Of a DNA stretch of 17,181 nucleotides, positions 7,101 through 14,223 are shown piece after piece (within the stretch, counting starts at the first letter, position 1; every line of letters begins with the position of its first letter). The notes beneath the pieces are model-generated. The model ran no database searches. It worked only from the letters and a program-made list of their open reading frames with translations, and had not been told where the DNA came from. Source of the DNA: Clostridia bacterium. GTDB lineage: Bacteria > Bacillota > Clostridia > Oscillospirales > RGIG7773. The DNA lies in contig JAFZHO010000018.1 in the NCBI GenBank assembly GCA_017554835.1, forward strand, positions 1-17,181. Direction: 5' to 3'. The position numbers and the translations under genes are program-made.

Positions 7101-9713
7101 TGACGCCCATTTCATATCATAGGGCGCAAGGGCTTTTGGGTTTCTGCCAACGTTATTTAGTTCTTCATAGTAGGTATAATATCTTTTTGCGTAGTTTGAA
7201 ATAATATGAGAAACGTCAAATCTCGTCCAGTTATTTACCTCTTTTTCAGCAAATTCGGTAAAATAATGAGAAACGTCAAATATTATATTTCCGTTTGAAT
7301 ATTTTGATGCAAGATGCATACTATCAAGCATATCGGAATAGTTTTTGGTATGATAAACCCAGTCGAATGCTTCTGCGTCAGTCCAATATTCTGCGCCTGC
7401 TCTTTTTGCTGCTCTTGCCCATCCCTGAGCATAGGACTCGTATTTCGTATAGGTATCATCGTCAACGTAGAAATTGCCCTCATCGTTTTTAAAGGACCAG
7501 TTTCTACCAAGGCAGTCCTGAGCTGCAACGATATCAACAAGGGGTCTTCCACCCTCGGTTTCAGGTTTTATAAGATCATAAAGATTTGCTTCTGCTGCTG
7601 CTTCTCCGCCATTTCTGAATATTGCAGGGCAGAACATAGTCTTTTTACCGGGGTCGTTTTGACGAATAAGATCTACCTGTGGCTTATAAATTGCTTTATA
7701 ATAATCTCTGCCAAGCTGAGTTTTTAACCATGAATCACTGGTTTCATCAGATAGATAATATCCTTCAAAGGATTTATAATGTCCGTAAAGTTCCTTCATA
7801 TCAAGGATTGCATCTTTTGCTATATCAACGAGCTCGTTAATATACTCATATCCGCCGCCGTTTGTGATTCTATCAGGTCCTGCATGAGGTCCGCCTGCCG
7901 TTCCAACGAAAATCTTCATTCCCAGCTTTTCTGCCGCTTCGAAAATGGCAGTATAGGGGTCTTCGCATCCAAATCCGACGCCTTTTGTCAATCCTCTTGC
8001 TTTAAGACGAGGGCCTAAAAACATACTGGTTCCCTCGTATCCTGCACCAAACTGCAATACGATATAATCCATTCCAAGGTCTTTCATACCTTTAACAAGA
8101 AGATACCACATATAGTCAGTAAACTTCTGGTCAGCGGTTTCCACGCTTGAAGTATATGCAGCAAGCTGGAAGAATCCGCCGCGGAATAATGGTAGCTGCG
8201 GCTGACCTGCATAAACCTCTGCCTCGAAAAGTCTTGTTGATTTTGATGCAGCAGTTATAGTAAATTTAACTTTTTTCACCGTCTGGCTATCAAAATACTG
8301 CTGATATGATACCTTTTCTACGGTTTTATGAGTTATAAATTCTGAGTTAACCTTAGTATATGTATTTCCGTTTGAGGAGATATAAGTCTCAATTTTAGAC
8401 GGAACTGAATAATATGCATCATCCTGGAAATATAGCATAACGCTATTAACGTTTGCCTTTGCTTCTCCAAGGTCGATAATAATATCCTGAGTTGAGTTAT
8501 AAGCTACGTCAACGTAGGTCGTGTTATAAATCGTGTCAACTATTGCCGAAGCGTCTGAGTTTCCGATGGTTGCAGGTTTTCCTGCTGCAACGTTGGTATG
8601 AGGAATAATATCGTCTCTTTCCACGAATCCGTAGTCCATTTCGGCTACTTCGTTCGCAGCACCCCATACTTTAACTTCGGAAATTATTGCTTTTCCTCTG
8701 AAAAGAACTTTGATATAACGGGCTTTTACGGTATGATTTCGCATAATGGCATATTCTGCGAACTGGCCTTCTGCGCCCCATCTGCCTATGGGATAACTCT
8801 GACCTAAGTCATAATAAGTTTCTCCGTCAAGAGAATATCTTGCATTTGCGTAGTCAACAGAACTAAGCATAGTAATAAACTGAACTTCGCTTACGTTTTT
8901 AACTTCTTCAAGGTCAATAATAAGCTCACTCACGCTTGATAAAGAAACGCTATCAATACCAATAGGGCTTCTACCCGTGAATTTCGCAGTTTCTCCCAAA
9001 GCGCCAATAACGCCATCAGTCAAAAGAGTTTTTGATGCGTCGTTATTATATCCGCTTATAATACTGCCTTTTTCCCAGATATATGGTTTTCCCTGAGATA
9101 GAAGGATTCTCTCGTTCTCGTTTGGAACACCTATAACGGAAAGCTCGTTTACGGAAACCTTGCTTTCGTCAGGCGCATAGGCATATGCTTTTATACCCAT
9201 GGCAAGAATATCTTCGCCTATTGTCACAGTATAAGTGGTTTTATTGCCACTTGTTGATTTTGTTACGGTTTGTTTCGGATAAATGGTATAGTTATAGCCG
9301 TCGTTTGAAATGATAATTTCGACCAACGTGGGCAAAACTGCTCCGTTATCCGTATTGAAAGTCAATTCAACCTTCGTCAATTTGCTCGGGAATCCGAAAT
9401 CATTCTGCACGTAAAAATGGGGGTCTTTTCCCTCGTCAAAAACATCATAGTGCATTCCGGGATAGCTTGACGAATCGGAGTAAGAATATCTCTCGTTTTT
9501 AATGGTGAAAACCGATGCGGTATTCATATTTCCGTCAGTCAGAACCTTGCCCTCATTATCCCCCGTTACATTTCTGTAACCTGGATAAGAGTAAGCGTAC
9601 TCCGTATTAAGATTAAGTCTCTGCTCTGATGCGGCAGAAACGTTTAGACTGATTCCTGTAAAACAACTCATAATCATAGCAATAGCAAGAATCATGGATA
9701 GTGTCTTTTTCAT
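4140..9713 (-). CDS. SLH-anchored multimodular surface protein with three CBM9-like modules (copy 2, 1857 aa)
   Basis: The start is ATG at 9713, because AGGAG lies 8 nt upstream of it; an in-frame GTG at 9722 overlaps that ribosome binding site and is less likely. Order of parts: signal peptide 1-27 (cut near VSA-AS); discoidin-like domains about 30-195, 205-352 and 370-502; a TIM-barrel-like domain about 505-865 with GYYLSDE (651-657), DIVAAQD (727-733) and WTDAEAFD (777-784); CBM9/DOMON-like modules about 895-1075, 1101-1290 and 1321-1510, each with a motif like MYDEENLYIAI; a Pro/Glu/Thr linker 1512-1576; a beta-sandwich about 1577-1660; and SLH domains about 1661-1857. The SLH TRAE-type motifs read TRIE, SRQE and LRCE, so Arg and Glu are kept. 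Compared with copies 1 and 3 it has two additional CBM9-like modules, about 480 residues. The likely role is glycan binding, and possibly cleavage, at the cell surface. The hydrolase role is inference; the SLH anchoring is well supported. Confidence 0.92.
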   Translation of the reverse strand: MKKTLSMILAIAMIMSCFTGISLNVSAASEQRLNLNTEYAYSYPGYRNVTGDNEGKVLTDGNMNTASVFTIKNERYSYSDSSSYPGMHYDVFDEGKDPHFYVQNDFGFPSKLTKVELTFNTDNGAVLPTLVEIIISNDGYNYTIYPKQTVTKSTSGNKTTYTVTIGEDILAMGIKAYAYAPDESKVSVNELSVIGVPNENERILLSQGKPYIWEKGSIISGYNNDASKTLLTDGVIGALGETAKFTGRSPIGIDSVSLSSVSELIIDLEEVKNVSEVQFITMLSSVDYANARYSLDGETYYDLGQSYPIGRWGAEGQFAEYAIMRNHTVKARYIKVLFRGKAIISEVKVWGAANEVAEMDYGFVERDDIIPHTNVAAGKPATIGNSDASAIVDTIYNTTYVDVAYNSTQDIIIDLGEAKANVNSVMLYFQDDAYYSVPSKIETYISSNGNTYTKVNSEFITHKTVEKVSYQQYFDSQTVKKVKFTITAASKSTRLFEAEVYAGQPQLPLFRGGFFQLAAYTSSVETADQKFTDYMWYLLVKGMKDLGMDYIVLQFGAGYEGTSMFLGPRLKARGLTKGVGFGCEDPYTAIFEAAEKLGMKIFVGTAGGPHAGPDRITNGGGYEYINELVDIAKDAILDMKELYGHYKSFEGYYLSDETSDSWLKTQLGRDYYKAIYKPQVDLIRQNDPGKKTMFCPAIFRNGGEAAAEANLYDLIKPETEGGRPLVDIVAAQDCLGRNWSFKNDEGNFYVDDDTYTKYESYAQGWARAAKRAGAEYWTDAEAFDWVYHTKNYSDMLDSMHLASKYSNGNIIFDVSHYFTEFAEKEVNNWTRFDVSHIISNYAKRYYTYYEELNNVGRNPKALAPYDMKWASYLPKDPATGTPIRKTPSTPTEDKIVASQWPEFTPFAESPTTSYSMMWDKDNLYIAIKTQDKVIDNGGWGGSGQLGFFINTTGSMSFPSGKVEDPEATPYAVFLNYYGRPAKDTYELGREFHGQNVQNVANAGNNYRFVMSRDSDGNLNFYVKMNWKNYMGLPGVKRGDFLWFGAMYETMNGRSYTGPTGLGWYNAYDDFWLSNTMVDGSDAPPEEEPDEPEIPQTPAGPTIKYTKTPPTLTSFVESQWPALTKATVQPPHSFGIMYDEENLYIAITTEDNVLNANGTWTSGDFVQIYLNAGSSTAVSSSNAVNATTNGLRLALARKATQTGLSNYGCGVLAKGTEAKATIGMGTDIKWGATSGIATPIEKFKVVISISWAALGVNSSEIVEGYPMNIDVEYGDAGSFAVEPIAYTLGSKKEEPQEPTEELPEIPQEPTSEPEEPTTESTVIKYAEKTPTLTAFIPSEWPSLTPSTTQPSRSFGMMYDEEYLYIAVTTKDNVLNANGTWYSGDFVQIYLNAGSSAAVSSSNAVNATTNGLRLALARKATQTGLSNYGCGVLAKGTEAKATIGMGTDIKWGATPGNATPIEAFKAVIAISWEALGVASSELSEGYEINIDVEYGDNGMFETEPIAYTLGKRGVKIPVEPELPDEPTEETPELPDEPTQEPTPEPTPEPTPEQTPEQTPEQTPEQTPEQTPETPTEETFEITVEMNDSIGSAEIENQLISISPAKDKVDLVILDKKGNKMKLYADASFSKEIKAEVNMSEQIIKVYAKDDENIYTVVLSKNIQRYDFADLKEGAWYIPYVETATVLGIIKGSEVDGKTLLKPEDKATRIEGVIFALRMLGVDSTQFSDVSLNFADYNAEGEWSANYVKAAVALGLMKGSEVDGKLYLNGNNSISRQEFFAIFARAMQITDKDESYKETDLSKFYDEDGIKPWFIDNIKYLVHNKIVEGNPSIGGGYYINPEGQILRCEIIKMVTAALTK
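4342..4982 (-). repeat. 3'-end paralogous block (beta-sandwich + SLH) of copy 2
   Basis: Counterpart of 1-641. Near-identity includes third codon positions, so the match is recent or maintained by recombination. Confidence 0.85.
4986..5180 (-). repeat. Pro/Glu/Thr linker with 12-bp tandem repeats in copy 2
   Basis: Encodes residues 1512-1576: about five PEQT units, several PEPT units and two copies of a PDEPTEE/Q-like stretch. It is an extended, low-complexity wall-spanning or interdomain spacer. Confidence 0.85.
5184..5753 (-). repeat. internal CBM9-like module repeat, unit 2 of copy 2
   Basis: Encodes residues 1321-1510. It aligns to 5844-6413 at a constant 660-bp offset. The segment 5366-5528 differs from 6026-6188 at about two bases, while the module ends are more diverged. 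Confidence 0.85.
5844..6413 (-). repeat. internal CBM9-like module repeat, unit 1 of copy 2
   Basis: Encodes residues 1101-1290, the partner of the unit at 5184-5753. The two are separated by a Pro/Glu/Thr-rich linker. Confidence 0.85.
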
Positions 9714-9735
9714 AGTTAACACTCCTCATTATATT

Positions 9736-9755
9736 ATGTAACAATATTGTAACAT
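9736..9755. promoter_or_regulatory. candidate operator palindrome over the copy 2 promoter
   Basis: ATGTAACAATATTGTAACAT is symmetric at 18 of 20 positions, with a perfect 10-bp core ACAATATTGT. It covers the -10 box and the likely transcription start of copy 2, a typical position for a repressor site. It is not seen upstream of copies 1 or 3. AT-rich DNA gives chance palindromes, so this is tentative. Confidence 0.3.
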
Positions 9756-9773
9756 ATTAAGGTATAAAGTCAA
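9746..9773 (-). promoter_or_regulatory. promoter of SLH copy 2
   Basis: On the minus strand, TTGACT (9773-9768), a 16-nt spacer and TACAAT (9751-9746), preceded by TGT (extended -10), lie just after the terminator of copy 3. The leader to ATG 9713 is about 26 nt. A near-palindrome overlaps the -10. Confidence 0.65.
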
Positions 9774-9774
9774 T

Positions 9775-9800
9775 AAAAAACCACCCGATTTTCGGGTGGC
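9775..9800 (-). terminator. strong terminator of SLH copy 3
   Basis: On the minus strand GCCACCCG...CGGGTGG is followed by TTTTTT (9780-9775). The stem is GC-rich and 7-8 bp long. The plus strand also has a T run after the stem, so it may work in both directions. It insulates copy 3 from copy 2. Confidence 0.85.
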
Positions 9801-9841
9801 TTTTTATAACGAAATATCCCATCCAAATAGGATGGGATATT
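9781..9841. repeat. intergenic double-hairpin repeat, copy 1
   Basis: This 61-bp block (CCACCCG hairpin, spacer CTTTTTATAACGAA, ATCCCATCC hairpin) recurs at 17049-17110 with a single extra A in the first loop. No transposase or target-site duplication is seen beside it. Confidence 0.8.
9814..9840 (-). terminator. ATCCCATCC-type hairpin downstream of SLH copy 3
   Basis: An 11-bp perfect stem (ATATCCCATCC/GGATGGGATAT) with a 5-nt loop (AAATA). The T run after it on the minus strand is short, so it may act as an RNA 3' stabiliser or a weak terminator ahead of the stronger one at 9775-9800. Confidence 0.6.
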
Positions 9842-9860
9842 AAAAGTTTTATAAACTTTG
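9830..9860 (-). repeat. 31-nt inverted repeat shared with the pckG 3' region
   Basis: Read on the minus strand these 31 nt (CAAAGTTTATAAAAC... to ATCCCATCC) are identical to plus-strand 16961-16991. Each copy stands in the sense direction of the gene upstream of it. Confidence 0.8.
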
Positions 9861-9876
9861 AAAAGCTTTAGCTTTT
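9861..9876 (-). repeat. AAAAGC-type 3' hairpin, copy B
   Basis: Identical 16-nt hairpin 2 nt after the stop codon of SLH copy 3. Confidence 0.6.
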
Positions 9877-9878
9877 TA

Positions 9879-12800
9879 TTATTTAGTTAATGCTGCTGTT
9901 ACCATTTTGATAATTTCGCATCTTAGGATTTGTCCTTCTGGGTTAATGATATAACCGCCTTTTCCGTCGGGGTTTCCGTCAACTATCTTGTTATGAACAA
10001 GGTATTTGATATTATCAATAAACCAAGGTGCAATTTTATCTTTATCTACGAATTTAGAAAGGTCTGTTTCTTTATACGCCTCGTCTTTATCTGTAATCTG
10101 CATTGCACGGGCGAAGATTGCGAAAAATTCCTGTCTTGAAATTGAGTTATTTCCGTTTAGATATAGTTTTCCGTCAACTTCGGAACCTTTCATAAGCCCA
10201 AGGGCTACTGCCGCTTTTACGTAGTTTGCACTCCATTCTCCCTCTGCGTTATAATCTGCAAAGTTTAGTTTTTCATCAGAGAATTGAGTTGAATCTACGC
10301 CAAGCATTCTGAGCGCGAATATTACGCCTTCGATTCTTGTTGCTTTATCTTCAGGTTTTAGAAGAGTATCGTTTCCAACCTGAGAACCTCTTATAATTCC
10401 AAGTCCTGTTGCAGTATCAACGTATGGAATATACCATGCGCCTGATTTCAAATCTGCAAAGGAATATTTAGTAGAATTTTTCTGAATTTTGATTTCGATA
10501 GGAGCATCTATTCCCTCAAGAACGGCATAAACCTTCGTTATCTGCTCATTAAGAGAAATTTTTCCGTCGATTTCTTTCTTGAATCCTGCATCTGCATAAA
10601 GTTTATATTCTTTATTGGTTGAAACCTGAATATCAAGTTCTTTTGCGTCTTCTTTCGGTTTAACAGTAACGTATCCTTCGCATGCTTTTGAATATTTGAT
10701 TCCATCAGTCGGAATAACGTCGAAAACGTTATTTCCTTCGGGAGTTACTGCGCCGGGAAGAATATCATAATGCTCATAAACTTTATCAAAAGCATATGCC
10801 TTTGAAATATTGGTATTGAAGCTTCCGTCACTTGAACCCCATACTCCGTTATCAGAATAAAGTAGTTTGAATTTGAAAGCATCGTTTACTTTTGGAGCGT
10901 TCATTCCGAAGAATTTATCCCAGGAAAGAGCCAATAGAAGTTCAGTTCCGCCTTTTGAATCCTTTGAAACGGAAATTTTATGGTTTTTGCTTCCGATATT
11001 TGAGATATTCATACCACCGTCCTGAACTTTTGCCGTCCAGGTATCGCCGACTTTTGCGAGGATGATATATGCACCGCTATCAATAGTTGAGATATCAGCT
11101 TCGGTAACGGTTTTTTTGCCGGGAGCGATATAGATTTTTGCATAGTCGCCGTTTTTGGTTTTCCAATCGTTTGCGCCTGCAAATGCGTTATCAGTATTAT
11201 CGTTTGTTTTTATTGCGATATAAAGATTTTCATCGTCCCACATTATAGTATATTTTCCTGCGCCGCTTTCAAGTTCTTTGAAGAAGTTGAACTCGTTATA
11301 ATCAAATGGTGCAGTGATTTTAAAGTTCTCAACTTTATTTGCTGTATCAGTTGCATAACCCGGCATTTCGTCTGCGAAGAAATCCATACCCTGAACAGGT
11401 AATTTCATTTCGTAGTCTGTTACTTCTTCCGGTTCTCTGCCTACTTTTTCAAGTTCTCTATATTCGGTTACGTATCTCTTTACGTAGTTTGCAAGAACTG
11501 CTGAACAGTTAAAAGTATCAGGTCTCTGATGAGTATTTTCGCCCATAACTGAGAAATAATGAGGAATATCAAAGTTAATAATTCCGTTAGTATAGCGAGA
11601 TGCAATATCTAAAGTATCAAGACAGTCGTTATATTTTTTGGTGAATGCGCCGCCGTCAAATACCTCAGCGTCAACCCATAGTTCTGCGCCTGCTTTTCTA
11701 ACGCCTTTTGCCCATGCCTGAATAGCTAACTCGTATCCTTTATATACGCTATCTGATACTGAGAAGTCATCCATACCTGATGAAGCGTTTTCTCTACCAA
11801 GAGCGTCCTGAATTGCAACGATATCAACGATAGGTCTGCCACCTTCGGTCGCAGGTTTAAATAGGTTATAGGCCATATTTTCTGCTTTTGTTCCGGCTCC
11901 TTTTCCAAGAAGTGCAGGGCAAACCATAATAGGTCTATCAGGGTCTACCTCACGGATAACGTCAGAAATTCTCTTATAGCACTCTCTATATGCATCTGCA
12001 ATGCCGTATAGACTTAACCAGCTATCTGCAACCTCGTCTGATAAATAATATCCTGCAAAGGATTCATATTTATTAAAGTTATCATACATATCTCTGATAA
12101 CTGCGTTGGCAGTAACTGTTGCCTGATTATATACGGATTTTAAGTCTGATGGAAGCTCGTTTCTATAATGGCCGATTGCACCTGTTGTTCCAAAGAATAC
12201 CTTCATGCCAAGTTTCTGAGCCGCTTCAAGAATTACGGTATATGGATCAGAAGAACCATAGCCAACCATTCTCTTATATCCCAATTCAAACATACGTGGT
12301 GAGTCAAACATAACCGTGCCGTCGCCAACACCATACTGCATAACCACGTAGTCCATACCCATTTCTTTCATGCCTTTTAGCTGCAAATACCAGTAGTAAT
12401 CAGTATTATTTATAACGCCGATTTCAGATGGGCCGTTTGTGAAATGAAGCTGGAAGAATCCTCCTCTGAATAAAGGCAAATGCGCCTGATCAGCATAAAC
12501 TCCGATTTCTCCAAGTCTTGATGCGCCGGCGGAAGTTGTTTTAATAAGGAATTTAACGCTCTTAACCCCTGCTTCCTCAAAGAACTGTCTATATGAGGAT
12601 TTATCCGCAACGTTATGAGTTTTCCATTCTGCGTTTATTTCTTTGTAGCTTGTTCCATCATAGGATACAAAGGTCTTGATACTTTCGGGAACGCGGGTTC
12701 CTGTTGCTCTCATGAAGAATAGGTTTATTCCCGTTACCTTCTGAGTCTGATCCAAGTTTACGATTATTTCGTGTTCCTTACCTTTTTCAAGGTCAACATA

Positions 12801-13988
12801 AGTATCTGTAAATCCCTGGTCGTTAAGTTTCTGATTTTTTTCTCCGTTTAAAAGGATTTCTGCATTTTCTGAAACTGTGTTATGGCCAACGATATCGTTT
12901 AATCTTTCGAAGTTATAATCCATTTCTTCGATAGGATTTTCGCTTCCGTAAATTTTAACTTCTGAAACAACTGCACCTTTTATGAAGATAAGTTTGATAT
13001 ATCTTGCACGAACGGTATGGTTTCTCATAATAGCGTATTTTGAAAGTTCGCCGTTAGCGCCGAAACGACCGGTTTCATAACCCTGACCAAAGTCATAGTA
13101 TTTATAGCCGTCTTCTGAGTATTTTGCATTGATATAGAATGTTCTCGTATTACCGCGAAGAAGTGAAGATAGGCGAATTTCGCTCATATTTTTCACTTCG
13201 CCAAGGTCGATAAACATTTCGCTGCAGTTATGAGTGGTAAGATCATCTACCCCTGCACCATCAGTTGCAACGAATTTGGTTTTTTCGTTTGGTTTTCCTT
13301 CAACGCCATCGAAAAGGATAGTATTATTCGTATCGTTATTATATCCTGATAGAATATTTCCTTTTGTCCAGTTATAAGTAGCGTCTTCTGTCAATATAAC
13401 TCTTTCGTTTTCGTTTGGAATACCGATAACGGAAAGTTCATAAAGCGCGCTCTTTTTATCAAGAGAGGAATAAATAAAAACTTTTACTCCCATTGCTTTT
13501 ACTTCCTCGGCAAAAGTAACGGTATAGATGGTTTTTCCGTCTTTTGTAGAAGTGGAAACTGTCTGCTGAGGATATAGGTTATAGTTATATCCATCATTAG
13601 ATGCAAAAACCTCTACTTTATTTGGCAAAACTGCTCCGTTTGCCGTATCAAAAGTAAGCTCTACCTGCTCAACGGATGAAATAAGTCCAAACTCGTTCTG
13701 AACGTAGTAATGGGGCTCTTTTCCGTCGGTGAAAAGATAGAAAGTTTTTCCAAGAGATGTTCTTGGTTCGTTTATTACGGTATAAACTCCGGCAGTACTA
13801 AGGTTGCCGTCAGTCAAATTCTTGCCCTCGTTATCTCCTGCAAGTCCACTTACGGGATAAGAATAAGCATATTCCGTATTAAGATTAAGTCTCTGAGATT
13901 CTTCTTTTGCAGAAACGTTAATGGAGATTCCTGCAAAGCAAGACATAATCATAGCCACTGCTAAAATTAGCGATAAGCTCTTTCTCAT
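9879..13988 (-). CDS. SLH-anchored surface protein with discoidin-like, DUF4434-like TIM-barrel and CBM9-like domains (copy 3, 1369 aa)
   Basis: ATG at 13988 follows AAAGAGGT at about 8 nt. Signal peptide 1-27 (MRKSLSLILAVAMIMSCFAG, cut near VSA). Three discoidin-like domains lie at about 35-190, 205-350 and 370-500. A TIM-barrel-like domain covers about 505-860 and carries GYYLSDE (646-652), DIVAIQD (722-728) and WVDAEVFD (771-778). A single CBM9/DOMON-like module lies at about 885-1070 (IMWDDENLYIAIKTND). A beta-sandwich at about 1095-1170 precedes three SLH domains at about 1175-1369. Unlike copies 1 and 2 it has no PEQT linker, and its beta-sandwich is clearly diverged from theirs, while its SLH part is almost the same. 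It is the first gene of the tandem array and is divergent from rsmA. The conserved acidic residues would fit a glycosidase, but a non-catalytic binding role is also possible. Confidence 0.92.
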   Translation of the reverse strand: MRKSLSLILAVAMIMSCFAGISINVSAKEESQRLNLNTEYAYSYPVSGLAGDNEGKNLTDGNLSTAGVYTVINEPRTSLGKTFYLFTDGKEPHYYVQNEFGLISSVEQVELTFDTANGAVLPNKVEVFASNDGYNYNLYPQQTVSTSTKDGKTIYTVTFAEEVKAMGVKVFIYSSLDKKSALYELSVIGIPNENERVILTEDATYNWTKGNILSGYNNDTNNTILFDGVEGKPNEKTKFVATDGAGVDDLTTHNCSEMFIDLGEVKNMSEIRLSSLLRGNTRTFYINAKYSEDGYKYYDFGQGYETGRFGANGELSKYAIMRNHTVRARYIKLIFIKGAVVSEVKIYGSENPIEEMDYNFERLNDIVGHNTVSENAEILLNGEKNQKLNDQGFTDTYVDLEKGKEHEIIVNLDQTQKVTGINLFFMRATGTRVPESIKTFVSYDGTSYKEINAEWKTHNVADKSSYRQFFEEAGVKSVKFLIKTTSAGASRLGEIGVYADQAHLPLFRGGFFQLHFTNGPSEIGVINNTDYYWYLQLKGMKEMGMDYVVMQYGVGDGTVMFDSPRMFELGYKRMVGYGSSDPYTVILEAAQKLGMKVFFGTTGAIGHYRNELPSDLKSVYNQATVTANAVIRDMYDNFNKYESFAGYYLSDEVADSWLSLYGIADAYRECYKRISDVIREVDPDRPIMVCPALLGKGAGTKAENMAYNLFKPATEGGRPIVDIVAIQDALGRENASSGMDDFSVSDSVYKGYELAIQAWAKGVRKAGAELWVDAEVFDGGAFTKKYNDCLDTLDIASRYTNGIINFDIPHYFSVMGENTHQRPDTFNCSAVLANYVKRYVTEYRELEKVGREPEEVTDYEMKLPVQGMDFFADEMPGYATDTANKVENFKITAPFDYNEFNFFKELESGAGKYTIMWDDENLYIAIKTNDNTDNAFAGANDWKTKNGDYAKIYIAPGKKTVTEADISTIDSGAYIILAKVGDTWTAKVQDGGMNISNIGSKNHKISVSKDSKGGTELLLALSWDKFFGMNAPKVNDAFKFKLLYSDNGVWGSSDGSFNTNISKAYAFDKVYEHYDILPGAVTPEGNNVFDVIPTDGIKYSKACEGYVTVKPKEDAKELDIQVSTNKEYKLYADAGFKKEIDGKISLNEQITKVYAVLEGIDAPIEIKIQKNSTKYSFADLKSGAWYIPYVDTATGLGIIRGSQVGNDTLLKPEDKATRIEGVIFALRMLGVDSTQFSDEKLNFADYNAEGEWSANYVKAAVALGLMKGSEVDGKLYLNGNNSISRQEFFAIFARAMQITDKDEAYKETDLSKFVDKDKIAPWFIDNIKYLVHNKIVDGNPDGKGGYIINPEGQILRCEIIKMVTAALTK

Positions 13989-14036
13989 AATTTTTACCTC
14001 TTTCTTTCAAAAATTTATTGAAAAGTAACTCATTTT

Positions 14037-14065
14037 ATTCTACCAAACTTTTTGCTTTTTGTCAC
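14037..14065 (-). promoter_or_regulatory. promoter of SLH copy 3
   Basis: On the minus strand, GTGACA (14065-14060), 17 nt, then TAGAAT (14042-14037) with TGG directly before it (extended -10). The leader to ATG 13988 is about 40 nt. Spacing, -35 and extended -10 match the copy 1 promoter. Confidence 0.65.
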
Positions 14066-14180
14066 TATTATTATAGAAATTTATAAATAAAAATTTTAAT
14101 TCATTAAAGTAAGTTTAACTGAGATTTTCCCGCCCACTTGATAAAATCTTTATGAAAATCTATATAATATTTGCTTTTTT

Positions 14181-14191
14181 TATGGTAAAAT
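14181..14191 (+). promoter_or_regulatory. extended -10 promoter of rsmA
   Basis: TATGGTAAAAT contains TGG-TAAAAT, an extended -10, about 33 nt before the ATG of rsmA, which gives a short leader. No good -35 lies at the right distance. An alternative is TTGATA (14138-14143) with TATAAT (14163-14168), but its 19-nt spacer is long. Confidence 0.45.
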
Positions 14192-14223
14192 AAAAGTGAT
14201 AGCATTTTTTCAGGAGGAAAATT

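Noticed and set aside
9660..9713. A lipoprotein signal (IMSC) in the signal peptides of the SLH proteins
   Set aside because: Met at the -2 position is atypical for a lipobox, the hydrophobic stretch continues past the Cys, and a normal signal peptidase I site (VSA) follows. SLH domains already give an anchor.
9781..9841. Insertion sequence or transposon end
   Set aside because: No transposase gene, terminal repeats or target duplications are visible; hairpins followed by T runs explain the block as terminators.
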